Below, piece after piece: positions 21,811 to 34,738 of a DNA stretch of 64,000 bases. This stretch comes from Gamsiella multidivaricata (taxonomy: Eukaryota > Mortierellomycota > Mortierellomycetes > Mortierellales > Mortierellaceae), in NCBI RefSeq assembly GCF_025024155.1, contig NW_026251791.1, positions 62,001 through 126,000 on the forward strand, read 5' to 3'. Under the pieces are notes generated by a model, which worked only from the letters and a program-made list of their open reading frames with translations, did not search any database and was not told the DNA's origin. Position 1 is the stretch's first letter. Each line of letters starts with the position of its first letter. The position numbers were made by a program, and so were the translations under genes.

Positions 21811-24800
21811 ATGTTCAGCTCTGGATTCGGCAACAGCGGCTTTGGTGGCCAGCAACAGCAAAATACAGGATTTGGATCAGGCAACGCGTTTGGTTCCACA
21901 AGTAAGTCATCAGTCTTGTCATCGAGCGAACTTTCCCAAGGATATGTGCATCGAGTTCTTCCTTTCGGGATCTGGATGATCTGTGTCTAAGCAAAAAATA
22001 AAAAAAATAAAAATAAAGGCAATCATTCGCGTGGCTAACCAGTGGTCTCCGTTTTCGCGTTTTCATTCCATGGCATAACCCAGCAGGCTCATTTGGTGCT
22101 CCTGCGACCGGCTTTGGGGCTGCAGCCAATACAGGCTTTGGTGGTGCCGCGCAAAACACAGGCTTTGGAGCAGCTCCAGCAGCCAACGCCTTTGGATCCA
22201 CGCCCGCAAGCACTGGTTTCGGTGGAGGTGAGTTTCGCAGTGTCCGTCGATTTCACTCTCATATTTCCATCCACTCGACAAGCGAGAATACGGTCTAACA
22301 AATACTTTTTATCATAAATGTTTTCAGGCGGATTCGGAGGGTCAAGCTCGGGCTTTGGAGCACAAGCGCAGCCTCAGACTGGGTTTGGCGGTTCTTCTTT
22401 TGGAGGTGAGATACAACGATACTTTACACAGTCTATGAAGTTAAATGAGCATAAGGCAGTTTTTTTTAACATTGAATCTGGTCTTAATACAGGAGCTAAC
22501 CCGACAGCCCCGACAGGAGGATTCGGAGGATTTGGATGTAAGTTTTCGACGTGCGATGCTTGCCACATAAAGGGACTACTTCGACTTGGCGGCATGTGTA
22601 TCCATGTTCTTTTTTCTCATGTTCTCATGTTCTCTTTATGTTTATAATAGCCAACACAGCGTCCGCAGGTGGATTTGGATCCAGTTCCGGTTTTGGAAGC
22701 AAGCCAGCCACAGCAGGATTTGGAGCACAGCCAACAACTGGTTTTGGTGCCGCCGCCAACACTGGATTCGGAGCAGGTATGCCTTTGGTTACTTTGGCAA
22801 ATAGTCCTAATTCGTTTAATACGAACGATTACGGCCGCTGTCAAGGATCTTGTAACTGATTCAATCTTTTCATCATTTTACAATAGCAGCGGCAAATACC
22901 TTTGGCGGTGGAGGAATGCTTGGAGGCGGAATGAACGCACCCGGGGGCAATGGAACTGTTAACCCTCCATTCTCAGCTTATATCGAGAAAGAGCCAGCAA
23001 CTGGACAGAATAGTCATTATCAGAGTATCACCGCCATGCCTGCATATCGTCAGTACTCTTTCGAGGTAAGTCATTGCAGCCATACTCGTCAGTTAACGGA
23101 ATCGTTATTATTGATGTTCTCAAGTCACTTCTCAAACTCTTTCTTAATCTCTCTCTGATCTCGCTCCCTTCATAGGAACTTCGCTTGCAAGATTATCAGC
23201 AGGGCCGTAAGTTCCCTGGTCAAGGAGCCGGTTTTGGCGGTGCGACCGCTGGATTTGGACAGCAACCTCAACAGCCTGCAACCACAGGATTCGGAGCCCA
23301 GCCTACAACTGGTTTCGGAGCCACCAACACTTCCACTGCTCTAGGCGGCTTTGGTAGTGCTCCGACCGGCTTTGGAGGAGCTACGAACACCGGCTTTGGA
23401 TCCACTACAGGCTTTGGATCGACTGCCCCTGCATCAAGTACGTACATTGTATTCTCATTCATCTGTTTAAAATGGCCATAGTCATCCGTTCATGTTTCGG
23501 GTGTTTTGCTTCGGTTCCTAACCCTTGACCCTTATAAACTCATGTTTTGGTAGCTGGATTTGGTGGGTCAGCTGCAGCACCAAACACAGGATTTGGGGCG
23601 AACTCTGCTTTCGGCTCGCAGCCCGCGACTGGATTCGGCTCGACTACAGGCACTCCTGGATTTGGTACAGCTGGAGCTTTCGGCGCTACTGCCGCGAAGC
23701 CCGCAACGGGCTTTGGCGGCTTCGGAGCGACAGCGACCAGCCAGCCAGCCACTGGCTTTGGAGCAACCTCGGGTGGATTTGGAGCAGGTTCAACTACCAC
23801 GACTGGTTTGTTCGGTAACACCGGAGCAGGAGCGACCGGCGCCTTTGGTGCGCCATCTGGTACCGCTTCGACTGGATTTGGAGGATTTGGTGCCGCAACA
23901 ACCTCAGCACCGGCTTCGACTGGACTAGGATTTGGTCTTGGCGCAGGAACTGGAGCATTTGGTGCAGCCAAGCCTGCTGCAACTAACTCGCTTTTCGGAA
24001 ACACGGCGACCTCGACGGCTGCAGCACCTGCCTTTGGTGGATTTGGAACAACGCCTGCTTCAGGCACTGGTACTGGGCTCTTTGGGGGCGCTTCTACTGG
24101 AACATCATTCCTACCTGCGACTTCGACAGCACCAACGGGACTATTTGGTGGCACTGGAATGACATCTGCCCCTGCTTTTGGTGGCACGGGCACAACTGGC
24201 TTGTTTGGAGCGAATAAGCCAGCCACGACTGGCGGTATGTTTGGAGGGGGTGCCTCTACAGGATTCGGAACGATGCCTACATTCGGATCAACTGCTCCTC
24301 AAACATCTTCCCTCTTTGGCAACCCTGGAGCGACTGGCGGTGCCTTTGGAGCGAGCACGAACACTAGTGGCATGTTTGGCGCATCTATGAACACGGCTGT
24401 TGCTCAGCCATCTATGGTAGCGTCTGTGAATGGCAACATCTATGGCGACAACCCGCTTTTCCAGAGGGACTCCACTACCCCTGCATCAAAATCACAGCCT
24501 GCGGTCTTGTCTCGTTCAGAGCCAGCACAGAAGCTCCCTGCTATGATTCCTCCAGTGCGCTTCAGCCCAAGACACACGCAGATCCGCCTCCGCCCAACCT
24601 CCACTGCCACATTCTCGTCCAGCGTTTCTGGCGGCGATCTCGCTGCTGGTCGCAAAAGTCTTTTGCTCCTGGATGGGATCAATGACGACTCTTCATTCGC
24701 TTCGAATGACTACACTCCTCGCCGCAGTGTCAAGAAACTCGAGTTGAAGCCGCGTGGCCTTGCTTCCGACCAATCTACATTCCAGCCTCATGGTTTGCAA

Positions 24801-27800
24801 AGAGCCGGTATCACCTTCAACCCGTCTTTGGAGACCGCAGCTGCTGTGTCTCAACCAAGACTCGGCTTGGACAGGTCTTTCACGAACGGCAATGTCGCAG
24901 AGCCAAAGACCTCAGCGGGTTCTGCCCGAAATGAGGTCGCGACCTCTGCGCTCGCTGCTGCTGCTGGATCCACGGTTGAGGGAGAGTACTGGATGTCGCC
25001 ATCACTTGAGGAGCTCAGGAAGATGTCCCGCTCCGAACTTCAGCACGTCGAGGATTTCAAGATCGGACTGCCAGGTTACGGAAGCGTCGACTTTTTGGAA
25101 CCCGTGGACCTCACGACTGTGCCCTCGTTGTCCTCCATTTGCGGCCATATCGTCGTCTTTGGTCGTAAGGTCTGCAAGGTTTATCCTGACGAGCACAACA
25201 AGCCTCCTCGAGGCCAAGGTCTGAACGTGCCTGCGCTCATCTCTCTCGAGAACTGCTGGCCCTTGGATAAGACTACCCGTGAGCCGACTCGATTCGACAA
25301 GTCCTCACCTGAATACGCCAAGCATTTGAAGCGCCTCAGACGGCAGCCAGAGACCACGTTCCTTGACTTCAACACCGACAACGGTACATGGACATTCCGC
25401 GTGGAGCACTTTTCGCAGTACGGCCTGACAGATGATGACGAGAATGACGCCGATGCAGTTCAAGAGGATAACGGCCGACGAGTGAACTCTGCTGCTGCTG
25501 CCAATATCGTTTCGAATGCCAGCCAGAGACGAGGCACTTATGTTGGTGCCAGCTCTTCCTCGGCAGAGTCGGATGACCATACGGCTTATTACGAAGAGTC
25601 GCCCCTACCTGCGCTGTTGAACCGTTCCCGCGGCGTCAGCGCAATATCAAGGAGCAGCGATCCTCAGCGCCTCAACATGATGAGAACATCATTGTTTACG
25701 GAGCCCTCGTCTAACCGTAGCCGCCTTTCGAAACGAGGTAGCATCTGGTCTACATCCTCCGAAAATTCTGAACAGATCGAGTCTAATGGAGAGCGCGCTG
25801 GGGGCTTTGAGGCCGAGGTAAGCCTGGCTTAATCTGTATTGTGTTTCTGAGAGGACGACGGATTTCGGGACGAATGGCGAAACAACACCAACTCGAAAAA
25901 CCACCAATGACATCGACAAAGGACAAGGACAACTGTTTCCGCGAACGGATCTATACACCTTTCTAATTTTCCCCATATCCTCCTTCTATCTTTACTGTCC
26001 CAAGACACCCCTACTCTCCTCGCTTTATATACAGTCTTTGGAACTATGAATAAAATGGACTTTCAACTGACACTCCTTCTCTTTTTTGTGATTGATCATT
26101 GTTTGCTATATACCCTTGTCTCCGATTGACCAGATCCGCCCTTCATTCCAGCAAGATTACGATGTCAAAGAGTCCCTATTGAAAAGGCCCCCACGCAAGT
26201 TCACCCGGTCGTCGTATGAACATTCGCTGCTCACGCGCAAAGGAAACCTCCTGGCAGATGCTGGATTGATGATGGGTCGGTCCTGCAGAGTGGGTTGGGG
26301 TCCGAATGGGCTGCTGGCAGTCTGTGGACAGGTCTGCGACTTTGAGAGTATCAAAGAAAGGTATTAAAGCTATTGCGGGTTCAGGATCTATGGAGCTCAC
26401 TCACCACGCCGAAAAATGATGAGAGTCTAACAATAAACCAACTTTCTTTGGGTGGCGTACGATGATGATGTAGGGCAAGCAAAGAGGATCATACAAGCGA
26501 TAATGATCTGCCGTCAATTTCAACGACATCAGTCAATATTATCAAGGTCAAAACTGTGGCAGCGGAAGAGGAGATGGAGGTGCTGAGGAATATTGTTTCG
26601 CTCCAAGCATTTTTCCAGAATACCACCATCATTCTGGACCAGAATGAGCAGCCTAGGGCCAGCATTGTTACAGGAACATCGTTTACGACTCTGATGAATC
26701 AACTCAAGGAACTTCAACACAATCTTTCGAGCGAGGAAGTATTTGCCTGGATTTTGGGCCAGTCTCTGTTTGATCCACAGCCGACACCAGAGAGCATGTC
26801 AGAATTGCCCGAGTCAGCACAAGAGTCTTACGAATCCATCGGACGAAGGGTGCGATGCAGCAACTGGCTGTCGTATGTCACAAAGCCTCTGTTGGAGGAG
26901 GATCTGCGTCGCACTGAGCTTGAGGGAGGAGCCCAGGCGCAGGAAGAGGCGATCTTTATACTCTTGCTCAACAACAAGCGCCAAAAAGCCAGCATAGCAG
27001 CTGTCAAGTCTAAGAATCCCCGTCTCGCGACGCTCATCTCACAGTCCGGGCGAGGAGCACGGCCACTTGCGGGAGTAGAGGATCAATTGGCGATCTACAA
27101 GAAGAATGGTGTTGAGGGACGTATTCCGGCTGGCTACATGAAGGCATATGCGCTCTTGAGTGGAAAGTTAGATGTCAACATTGCGCCGAAAGGCGAGCCC
27201 ACCCGATTGGTGAGCGATGGGCTCGATTGGCGACGGACATTTGGGCTTTATTTATGGCATAGCAATACTCCTGGGGCTAATCTGAAGGAGGCTGTAGATG
27301 AATATGTTTTTTCCATGGCTGGGAGCAAGGCGGTGGCCAGGCCGAATCCGTGGTACCAAAAGCGCGTCCAGGGACAGGACCCCAAGTACTATGACTTTTT
27401 GTTTCAGCTGATGGCGCTCCTGACAATACCGTCTAAGAGTCTGGAAGACGCGCTTCATCCGCTGGGGATGACACCTTCGTTCCTGGACTATCGACAAAGT
27501 TGGATCTTTTATATGGTACTCACGCAGTCGCTGCGTGTGAGCGGCTTTCGCTCGGGAGCATCCCACGCCAAGATCTGCCAGGATTTCATATTCCAGCTCG
27601 AGAACTTGGGTCTCTGGGAGTGGGCAGTGTTTGTGGCACTGCACCTGGAAACAGCTGCTGCGAGAGAAATGGTGATCCGTCAGCTGCTGGAACGGAATGT
27701 GGATCTTCCAGCACCCAGCGGACAGATGACTACAACAGAGTTAGATGCGTGGGCAGACAAGAGCCAGAAGATTGAGTTTTTACGCAAGGATCTGAGAATC

Positions 27801-28521
27801 CCTGAGACATGGATCTGGATGGCCAAGGCCACACGAGCCAAATACCACGGGGATCTGAATATTGAGGTCTTTAGTTTACTAAAGAGCGGCGAGTATCAGA
27901 AGGGACACAGCCTTATCTTGTCGCAACTGGCACCTGCATGTATTCTTCAGGGAGATCTGGACACGCTCAGTACGCTGTTGGGCATGCTTGATCAAAGCAA
28001 GGTTGCGGACTGGGAGACAGGCGGATCGATCTACCAAAAGTATTTGGAGTGTTGCTCAGATTTCGAAGGCGGCTTCGACCGTCTGAAACTGAAGAGCAAG
28101 GTGTCGTATGCGAACGATCTTGTCCCCGCACAGGATATCCAGAGTCTGCAGCATGAGGTGCAGGCGCTGCTGACCAAGCTGCCGCTGTTGATCACTCTAC
28201 AGAAGGAGCCATCACCTTCGTTGGAGGTGTGCATTACGGAAATGGCTTCGAAATGCAACGGTCTGCTGAGGAATTTGAAGGATTTGGTATGTGAAGACAC
28301 AGGATATCCGTTCGATCTTATTAATGAGGTTGATTGCGAAAGTTAACCATTGTAATCTTTTTTTTTTATCATCATCCGCACAACACAAATAGTCGATTCA
28401 GGAGAGCGCGTTGCTGATGGACCTTCCCTTGACGGAAGATCAACGTATGAGCACAGTGCAGAAAATCAGCTCCGATTACTTTGACGAGATTCTCAAGGTT
28501 GCCGAGACTTCTGCCTATTAA
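21811..28521 (+). CDS. NUP98: Nucleoporin NUP98-NUP96 precursor (autoproteolytic)
   Basis: One precursor makes the mobile FG nucleoporin Nup98 and the scaffold Nup96 of the Y-complex. Exons are 21811-21901, 22087-22227, 22328-22405, 22493-22537, 22651-22776, 22887-23065, 23176-23437, 23554-25817, 26134-26360, 26474-28286 and 28393-28521, giving 1784 aa. Dozens of GFG and GLFG repeats fill the N-terminal part (about residues 1-630). They are interrupted by a GLEBS-like segment (SFEELRLQDYQQGRK, about 218-232) that binds Gle2/Rae1. The autopeptidase domain (about 783-930) starts at EYWMSPSLEEL and ends with HFS at 926-928, so cleavage before S928 is expected. Nup96 begins with the typical LMMGRSCRVGWGPNG and an alpha-solenoid. 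Intron 8 (25818-26133) is 316 nt, long for this gene, and has a stop and an AATAAA inside. A NAGNAG acceptor lies at 22884-22889. The gene is tail-to-tail with NAA35. Confidence 0.96.
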
Positions 28522-28633
28522 AGGGATCTGCGAACACATACACGCTCACACAGCCGCCATAATGCGAACAATTATTGCCTGAAGAATAAAAAGCTGCGTT
28601 TATGCAGAAAAAAAAAAGGATTGAAAATAATTA

Positions 28634-31600
28634 TTATTGGAGACTAATGACAGGCCACCAGGAATGATACTTCCATTCAAAATGCAGCGCCCTTATGGGT
28701 GCCTTGTAGGACGGCTGCGCATTGGATGCTGTTGGATCTGTCTTGTCTTTGTCTCTGCCCTTCATGGACCGCTTGGCAGCAAACGCAGCAGCAGCAGCAC
28801 TTGTAGCGGCTCGTTTCTGGGCCTCGATGCTGAACTCTTTCTGTTCAAGCACGCGCGGATCCTTGTGGAGGGTGGCGATCGCGATCTTGCTTGCTATGCA
28901 GACCTTGGCCATATTTTTGAGGTCCTGCATATCCATACAACGAAAGGAAGAAAGAAGAGGAATATACTAGGTCAATACTGGGCCTTTTTTTTTTTACCTA
29001 CAGCCGCCACCAGATAGATCCTCCTTATTGTTCTGCTCACCTTGCGCCAGTTGTCCTCGCACAGTTCGACACGCGCGTCTTTGCCAGATAATGATTGAAG
29101 ACGGTCCAAGTTAGCCTTGGCTTCACTGAAAAATTCCGTTGCGTACTCCAAAACCTGATGTGCCTAAGGATCATGGAACAAAAGTAAATGACAGTGCAGA
29201 AATATGTAAGGACGAGCTTTCGTATCCGAATATACCCTTCATAATAGTTGCTGGCTACTTACGTCCAATCCCTCGCATTCGAGACGATGCAAAAATCCTT
29301 CAAAGGACATGGTCTCGGGTGAGGACAGGTGATGGAACGCCTTGAATCGATGCCTGTGCAATGTTTCCAGGTCATTCAGGCCGTGGCTTGCAAGGTGTGC
29401 CGGAGTCGTGGAGAGGTGCCCGACTTTTGTTAGTGCAGCCAGGACCAAAAATACGGCGCGAGCAATCTGGAGCCGGATTGTGACCAGATCCTGGGCAGAA
29501 CGGATGGCGTGTGTGAGCGATGACGCAGATGCAGGTGTGGATGCAGAAACGGAGGGCTCCGGTTTGCCTTCATGTTCTGGCCTAGGTTCGGCGGCGGCGG
29601 CGGCGGCGGAGGAATTATTACCGAGGGATAGCTGCGTTGAGGGTGAAGCTGGTGATGATGCTGTGGACTGATTCGGAATTTTATCCTCCGTGCTGACGCC
29701 TGCTCCCGAGACTGCGGTCTTTTTCTTCTTCTTCTTCTTCTTTTTCTGTCCCAAGCTGCTCTTTGTGCTGTTATGGGCTTCTGATTCAACTATGCTCTGA
29801 ATACGTCGCAGGTGCTGGGCATGAGCGCCTAACACACAATCGATATATCTACATGAAAGAAAAAGAAAAAAGGAAATTATACGGCCGTTAGTAAAATCAA
29901 GTTCTGGAATGTATTATTAACCATCAGTATGTTTCTTCCATAGCTATAGCTGCAGAATCAATCCATACCCATAGATCATAGAGTACTCGAAAGCAGAGTA
30001 CAGCTCGAGCTCGAAACCGAGCAAGAGCAGCCATTCCATAGTCCATAGCTTCATATGGTAAGCCCACGAAACAAAATAAAATGGTCGAAGCGAGGTCTCC
30101 TGCATGGCTTCGCTGTCCTCTTTGCAATTTTGGTCCTGCTGCTGCGCGCGAATTTCATCCATGACCTGGTGGATCTCCTCGTCCAAGGCTTCAGCCTCCT
30201 CCTGCAGACCCTCCCAGAGCTGCACCATTTTTCTCAGATTTCGGCGTTGTCTTGAAGCATTCTGACCTGCGATCTGCAGCGTGTCCACGAAAGGTTTGAT
30301 CGCCTTTTCTACAAACAGGACTGTCTTTGCCTGGATCTGCCGCTTCTGAACCGCTAGTGGGTCCTCATCCACTTCCAAAATCGAGCTCAAAACTGCTGAT
30401 GCTGATTCCGAGGCAAGCTTGGATGAATCTTCCTGCAATTTGGCCTGTAAAGTATCAAAGGATCCAAAGATCCATGACGCCGGCGTAACGGTTTCCTGAA
30501 TGCTGTCGCGGATAACATCCTGCGCCTTGCATGTGCCCATGATAATCTGGTTTTCGTACAAGACTGTCTGGAGGATAGATCGCGGGAAAGCTCCGGGTGC
30601 GGGCTTCTTGGCTGCGAATTGGATGAAAAAGTTCTAGTGGAGAAAAAGATGCAGCAGAAATTAGTCCGTAGATTCGTGAAACCAAAAGTATCACTAGTTT
30701 ACTACGATCGAGGCACAAGCTCAGCTTTGCAATCTTACCACTAAGTTGGCGGCATCGGGGAATGGGATTGCCTGGCCGATAAATATGAGGTCCGCGCACA
30801 GCTGATCCAAATGTTCAAAGGTCTATCAAATAAAAATGAAAATATAACCTCTATCAAAACCAAGTCGTGCATACGAATAGCGAATTGAGCGTACAGCAGA
30901 TTTTGCAGAAGACAGTTACCTCTTCGAGTGTAAGAAGGGCGATGGCCCGAGGAGGTGTATTGGTAACCAGCTTGCGATGAACCTTATGGTCAAATGCGCC
31001 TTCAACAGGGATACCCAAACTGTATGTCGACTTCATCCCTTCAACGTTCTTGCGCACCGCCTCGAGTTGCGGGACCGCCTCGGAGACTTGCGAACATTTT
31101 GGAGTCATGACTTGATACAAAGCCATAAAAGAGGACTGATTAGTTGCCCCGGAGGTTAGCTTTAGGCAACACAGAACTGTAAAGAGAAATAAAGGTGTAA
31201 AACAAGCAAGTCAAGTCCCAAAGTACTTAGACACCTACCCTTGAATAATATATCCTCTCCATGACAGCCTTAGTAATATCGACGGCCTCGTTTCCATAAT
31301 GCAACTCGATCCATTGCTTCCCTGAAGTTTCCATCCAGTACTCTGCTTGATCCAGCATAGCAATCAATGAGGCGACAGGATAGTTTTCATAAAGTGAGAC
31401 GTTGAACTTATTACTCATGAAGTCTTCCTCCTCGTAAACTTGACCCTTGCGCATCTCCGTCCAGATCAGCCCACAGCTCTTGGCAACGGCCAGCACGCAC
31501 GACTTTAGAACTGCCGTCACGAATTGTGTTGGGGGTTGATCGCCCCTGTCTTGATCGCTCTTAGAGATGCCAGAGGACTCATCTCCGAGATCGATCTCGA

Positions 31601-32334
31601 AGAGACGTAGGATATAACAGCTGGTGAACAACGTTTGGGAGAGCGCGTGTCCTGTGAGCCATGTCATCTGTAGCGGCAAATGGTTTGCAATGGCGCAACA
31701 TCAAAACCTGGTTAGATTACTTCAGCTCATAAGTAAAAGGCTCCGGTACGAAAAGAGATAGCTTTGATTTCCGTCATGACATGCCTTGCCAATTAAAATG
31801 TTGTCAAAGATCCAGATGAATTCCTTTGGGTTTAGAAGACGGTTGACACCGTACTGGGGGCGCGTTGAATAGTCGTCCAGAATCATTCCAGTGTCCATTT
31901 TAGGATCCATGATCTATGGTCAGAGGCCTTCGTTAGTATTCCCGAGCGTCGAATCAGCAACAATGAGATCCTAGCATGAGATATGAAAACCTCATCCCTC
32001 CCGCCAGTATCCATACCACGATGGCGCACATGGCATCAAACAAGCTGAACGTCTCTAACTGGACCAATTGGCCCACTTTCATGTCTACATATGACACAGA
32101 CAAAAGAAAGCAAGGCAACTGTAAATAGACTGAAGGAACTGGTGAGAACTATTCAGGGGTGAGCTCGGGGGTTGGGCAGATTTAAGTACCTTTGGTGGCG
32201 CTATCCAGCAAGGCTGTGACATCCTCATAAGGGTAGACGCTTACGGAAGTTCCACTGTTCAAGCTGAGTTGTGTGGCTCTGGAGGTGATGCGATTCGCAC
32301 CGTTATCACTGGTATCTAAACGGAGCATAGTCAT
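28634..32334 (-). CDS. NAA35: NatC N-alpha-acetyltransferase auxiliary subunit NAA35 (Mak10)
   Basis: This is the large ribosome-anchoring subunit of NatC, which acetylates N-termini starting with Met plus a hydrophobic residue. Exons, reading down, are 32334-32190, 32084-32017, 31913-31785, 31667-31239, 31135-30920, 30822-30739, 30633-29969, 29848-29263, 29163-29041 and 28924-28634, giving 911 aa. The family signature SLFDAMCAI then MDPKMDTGM is near residues 64-81, followed by WLTGHALSQTLFTSCY. The intron at 31784-31668 begins with GC instead of GT. This is the only join that keeps the D-to-W spacing of the family. The C-terminus has an Ala-rich and Lys-rich segment, perhaps for ribosome contact. 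The gene is head-to-head with UFD1 (416 bp between start codons) and ends 113 bp from the NUP98-96 stop. Confidence 0.93.
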
Positions 32335-32750
32335 GTTCAGTTTTGGCCCAGTTGAAGCCCACTCGCGTCGTAGGGCTCGCCGGGGCTTACGATACCTTGA
32401 TCCATCCTGATTTCTATGTCCTATTTTCCTGCACCTTTCTGGTTCCTGTCCTGGCTCCCTGGTTGTCCGACGAGTCTCGGACGTGGTTGACGATGGAGAG
32501 AACGATTGAACGCTAGATCGGATTCCCAGGATCAACGCGAGAGTGACTGCGATCAGCAGAGGCGTACAAGCACGACCTCCAGGTGTTACGCGGCTTCCAC
32601 ACCTTGCTCCCTTGACACGACGACACGACTCAACTTGATTCCAACTCGACACCCTCTCTGCGCCGCAGCCCGATTCCAACGAGCCAGCAGGAACACATCA
32701 AGAAAGAAGCATTCTTTACCGCGCGCTATCAGCTACATTACGCATTCACA
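32335..32750. promoter_or_regulatory. Divergent promoter region between NAA35 and UFD1
   Basis: 416 bases between two outward-pointing start codons. The NAA35 frame stays open upstream of its ATG to about 32679, but the extra sequence is low-complexity (R, S, T-rich). I take it as 5' UTR rather than an N-terminal extension. Confidence 0.5.
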
Positions 32751-34738
32751 ATGGTAATCTCACAGTCTGTTCGTCATACCACCCACCGCACTGCAGAGGA
32801 TAGAAACCTATCCTTGCGATCCAGATGAAACGGCAAATACCATGCGCACTGGAGAAAGCAGGAATAGATGAAGGGCTGAACTGAAGCTCGCTTCTTTTTT
32901 TCTTTTTATGATAAACTAGTTCAATGGCTATGACGATTACCCATCCTACGGCATAGGCGGATATGGCATGGGCTCCAGAGGTGGCGGATTTAACGAGCAG
33001 TATCGCTGCTACTCTGTCGCCATGATGCAAGGCAATGAGCGTCAAAATGTTAACCACGGTGGAAAGAGTATGTTTTTTATTTCGCAGTACCGGCATATAT
33101 ATGTCGCTTTGGTCTCCAATTCTCTGCTACAGCAACTGATCCTGTTCGATCATCTTTACATCATGTCCTTCGACCGGTAGTCATTTTACCTCAGTCTGCC
33201 CTCGCCAAGCTCGGTAAGGACATTGTATTCAATGGATCGCGGTCTTTTTGTTACTGCGCCCACTGGGCTGTCATAGTGGGATGTGTCCTAATATTGCAGC
33301 GTCTTTGCTTCGTGCTGACAATCATCATAGCTTCTCTTCACATTCAGTACCCAATGCTGTTTGAGCTGACGCGTGGCTCTCAATCCACACATGCTGGTGT
33401 TCTCGAGTTCATCGCAGAAGAAGGGAGGGTGTACCTGCCACACTGGGTAAGGCATCATGGACCAGCCATCGAGACTGTTTGGCAGATTTGGCCCAAAGAC
33501 TGCTGATGATTCTAATTTGCGCGCATCATTTGTAAAATCACCTCTAGATGATGAAAACACTCACACTCTCGGAAGGTGACCTGGTGACAGTCAAGAGCGT
33601 CGGCCTTCCATTGGGAAGTTTCGTCAAAATCCAGCCGCAGAGTGTCGATTTTTTGGACATTAGCGATCCCAAGGCAGTGTACGGTTCTGAGGAAAAGAGA
33701 TATCCAACCGAGAAAGCAGAAGAGGCAAAAGTCATTCTGAATGCGCTAACGTTTTTTTTTTTCTTGTGATCTACTTCAATATTGTAGACTTGAGAATGCC
33801 TTGCGCAATTTTTCAACGTTGACTGTCGGCGATAACATTGAGATTTCATACAACGAGAAGATCTACGGAATTTTGGTTATGGAGATTAAACCACCGGGAG
33901 TGGGCATTTCGATCGTGGAGACGGATTTGGAAGTCGACTTCGCTCCACCTGTCGGTTATCAGGAACCAGTGCCTGTGCCAAGAGGTCGACCCATTATGGT
34001 ATGAAAGGGCGCGACTGAAACATGGATCGGCCTTGAACCAGCATTCATCATGATGGCTAATCGCTTTATTTCTTATCATTCGCGTATGCGCCTGTAGGAG
34101 AGCAAGTTGAGAAAGGAGGTCGAAGAAAGAATGGCAACACCCGATAGTACTAAAAAGACGGCTTTTGAAGGTCAGGGTCAAAGACTGAACGGAGCCGCCA
34201 GTGGAAGTAAAAGGTTAGCTCCAACTGGTTTGATGGAGGACACTAACGCAGGTTACTGCCACCCATGTGCAAGGCTGACATTAAGATATGAATAATTTGT
34301 GCTAGTAGTAAATCGGCCGCGAAGGACACGAGCGCGACTGTCTCCAGCTCAGCAAGTGGTGTCTCAAAGGAGAACCGGGTGGATGTCCTGGGTAAAAATG
34401 GATCGGAGGCGCCGGCTGCATTGAACCTGCCTGTAGGCCATCTTTTCTTTGGGTATAAATACATCCCACCCAAGTCTGAGGAAGACAGGCTGAATGCTGC
34501 GGAGGCGACCAAGGAGGAGCCCGTCTTTGAGGGTGCTGGCCAGACCCTTCGTCCGCCCCGCAAGAATGCGACTAGGGGCAGTGGTGCTAACTCACCCAGT
34601 CCATCGGTCTCTTCTGCGACCAGCGCATCCACAAGAGCTCCTACGCCCGCGACCACACAGCCATCCACTACCGCTGGCAACCCTGAACCCAAACCGGATG
34701 TGGTACCTTTCCAGGGCAAGGGCCATACTATGCGCTGA
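32751..34738 (+). CDS. UFD1: Ubiquitin fusion degradation protein UFD1
   Basis: With Npl4 it recruits ubiquitylated clients to the Cdc48/p97 segregase for ER-associated and nuclear degradation. Exons are 32751-32753, 32920-33067, 33181-33213, 33331-33446, 33548-33678, 33788-33998, 34098-34213 and 34306-34738, giving 396 aa. The first coding exon is just the ATG. The UT3 domain shows [86 protein letters not shown] and [15 protein letters not shown], all family hallmarks. The C-terminal region is Ser/Thr/Pro-rich with [17 protein letters not shown] and FQGKGHTMR, the short SHP-type Cdc48-binding motifs. A tandem TAGTAG acceptor at 34303-34308 could add or drop one Ser. AATAAA lies at 34808-34813. 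Confidence 0.96.
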
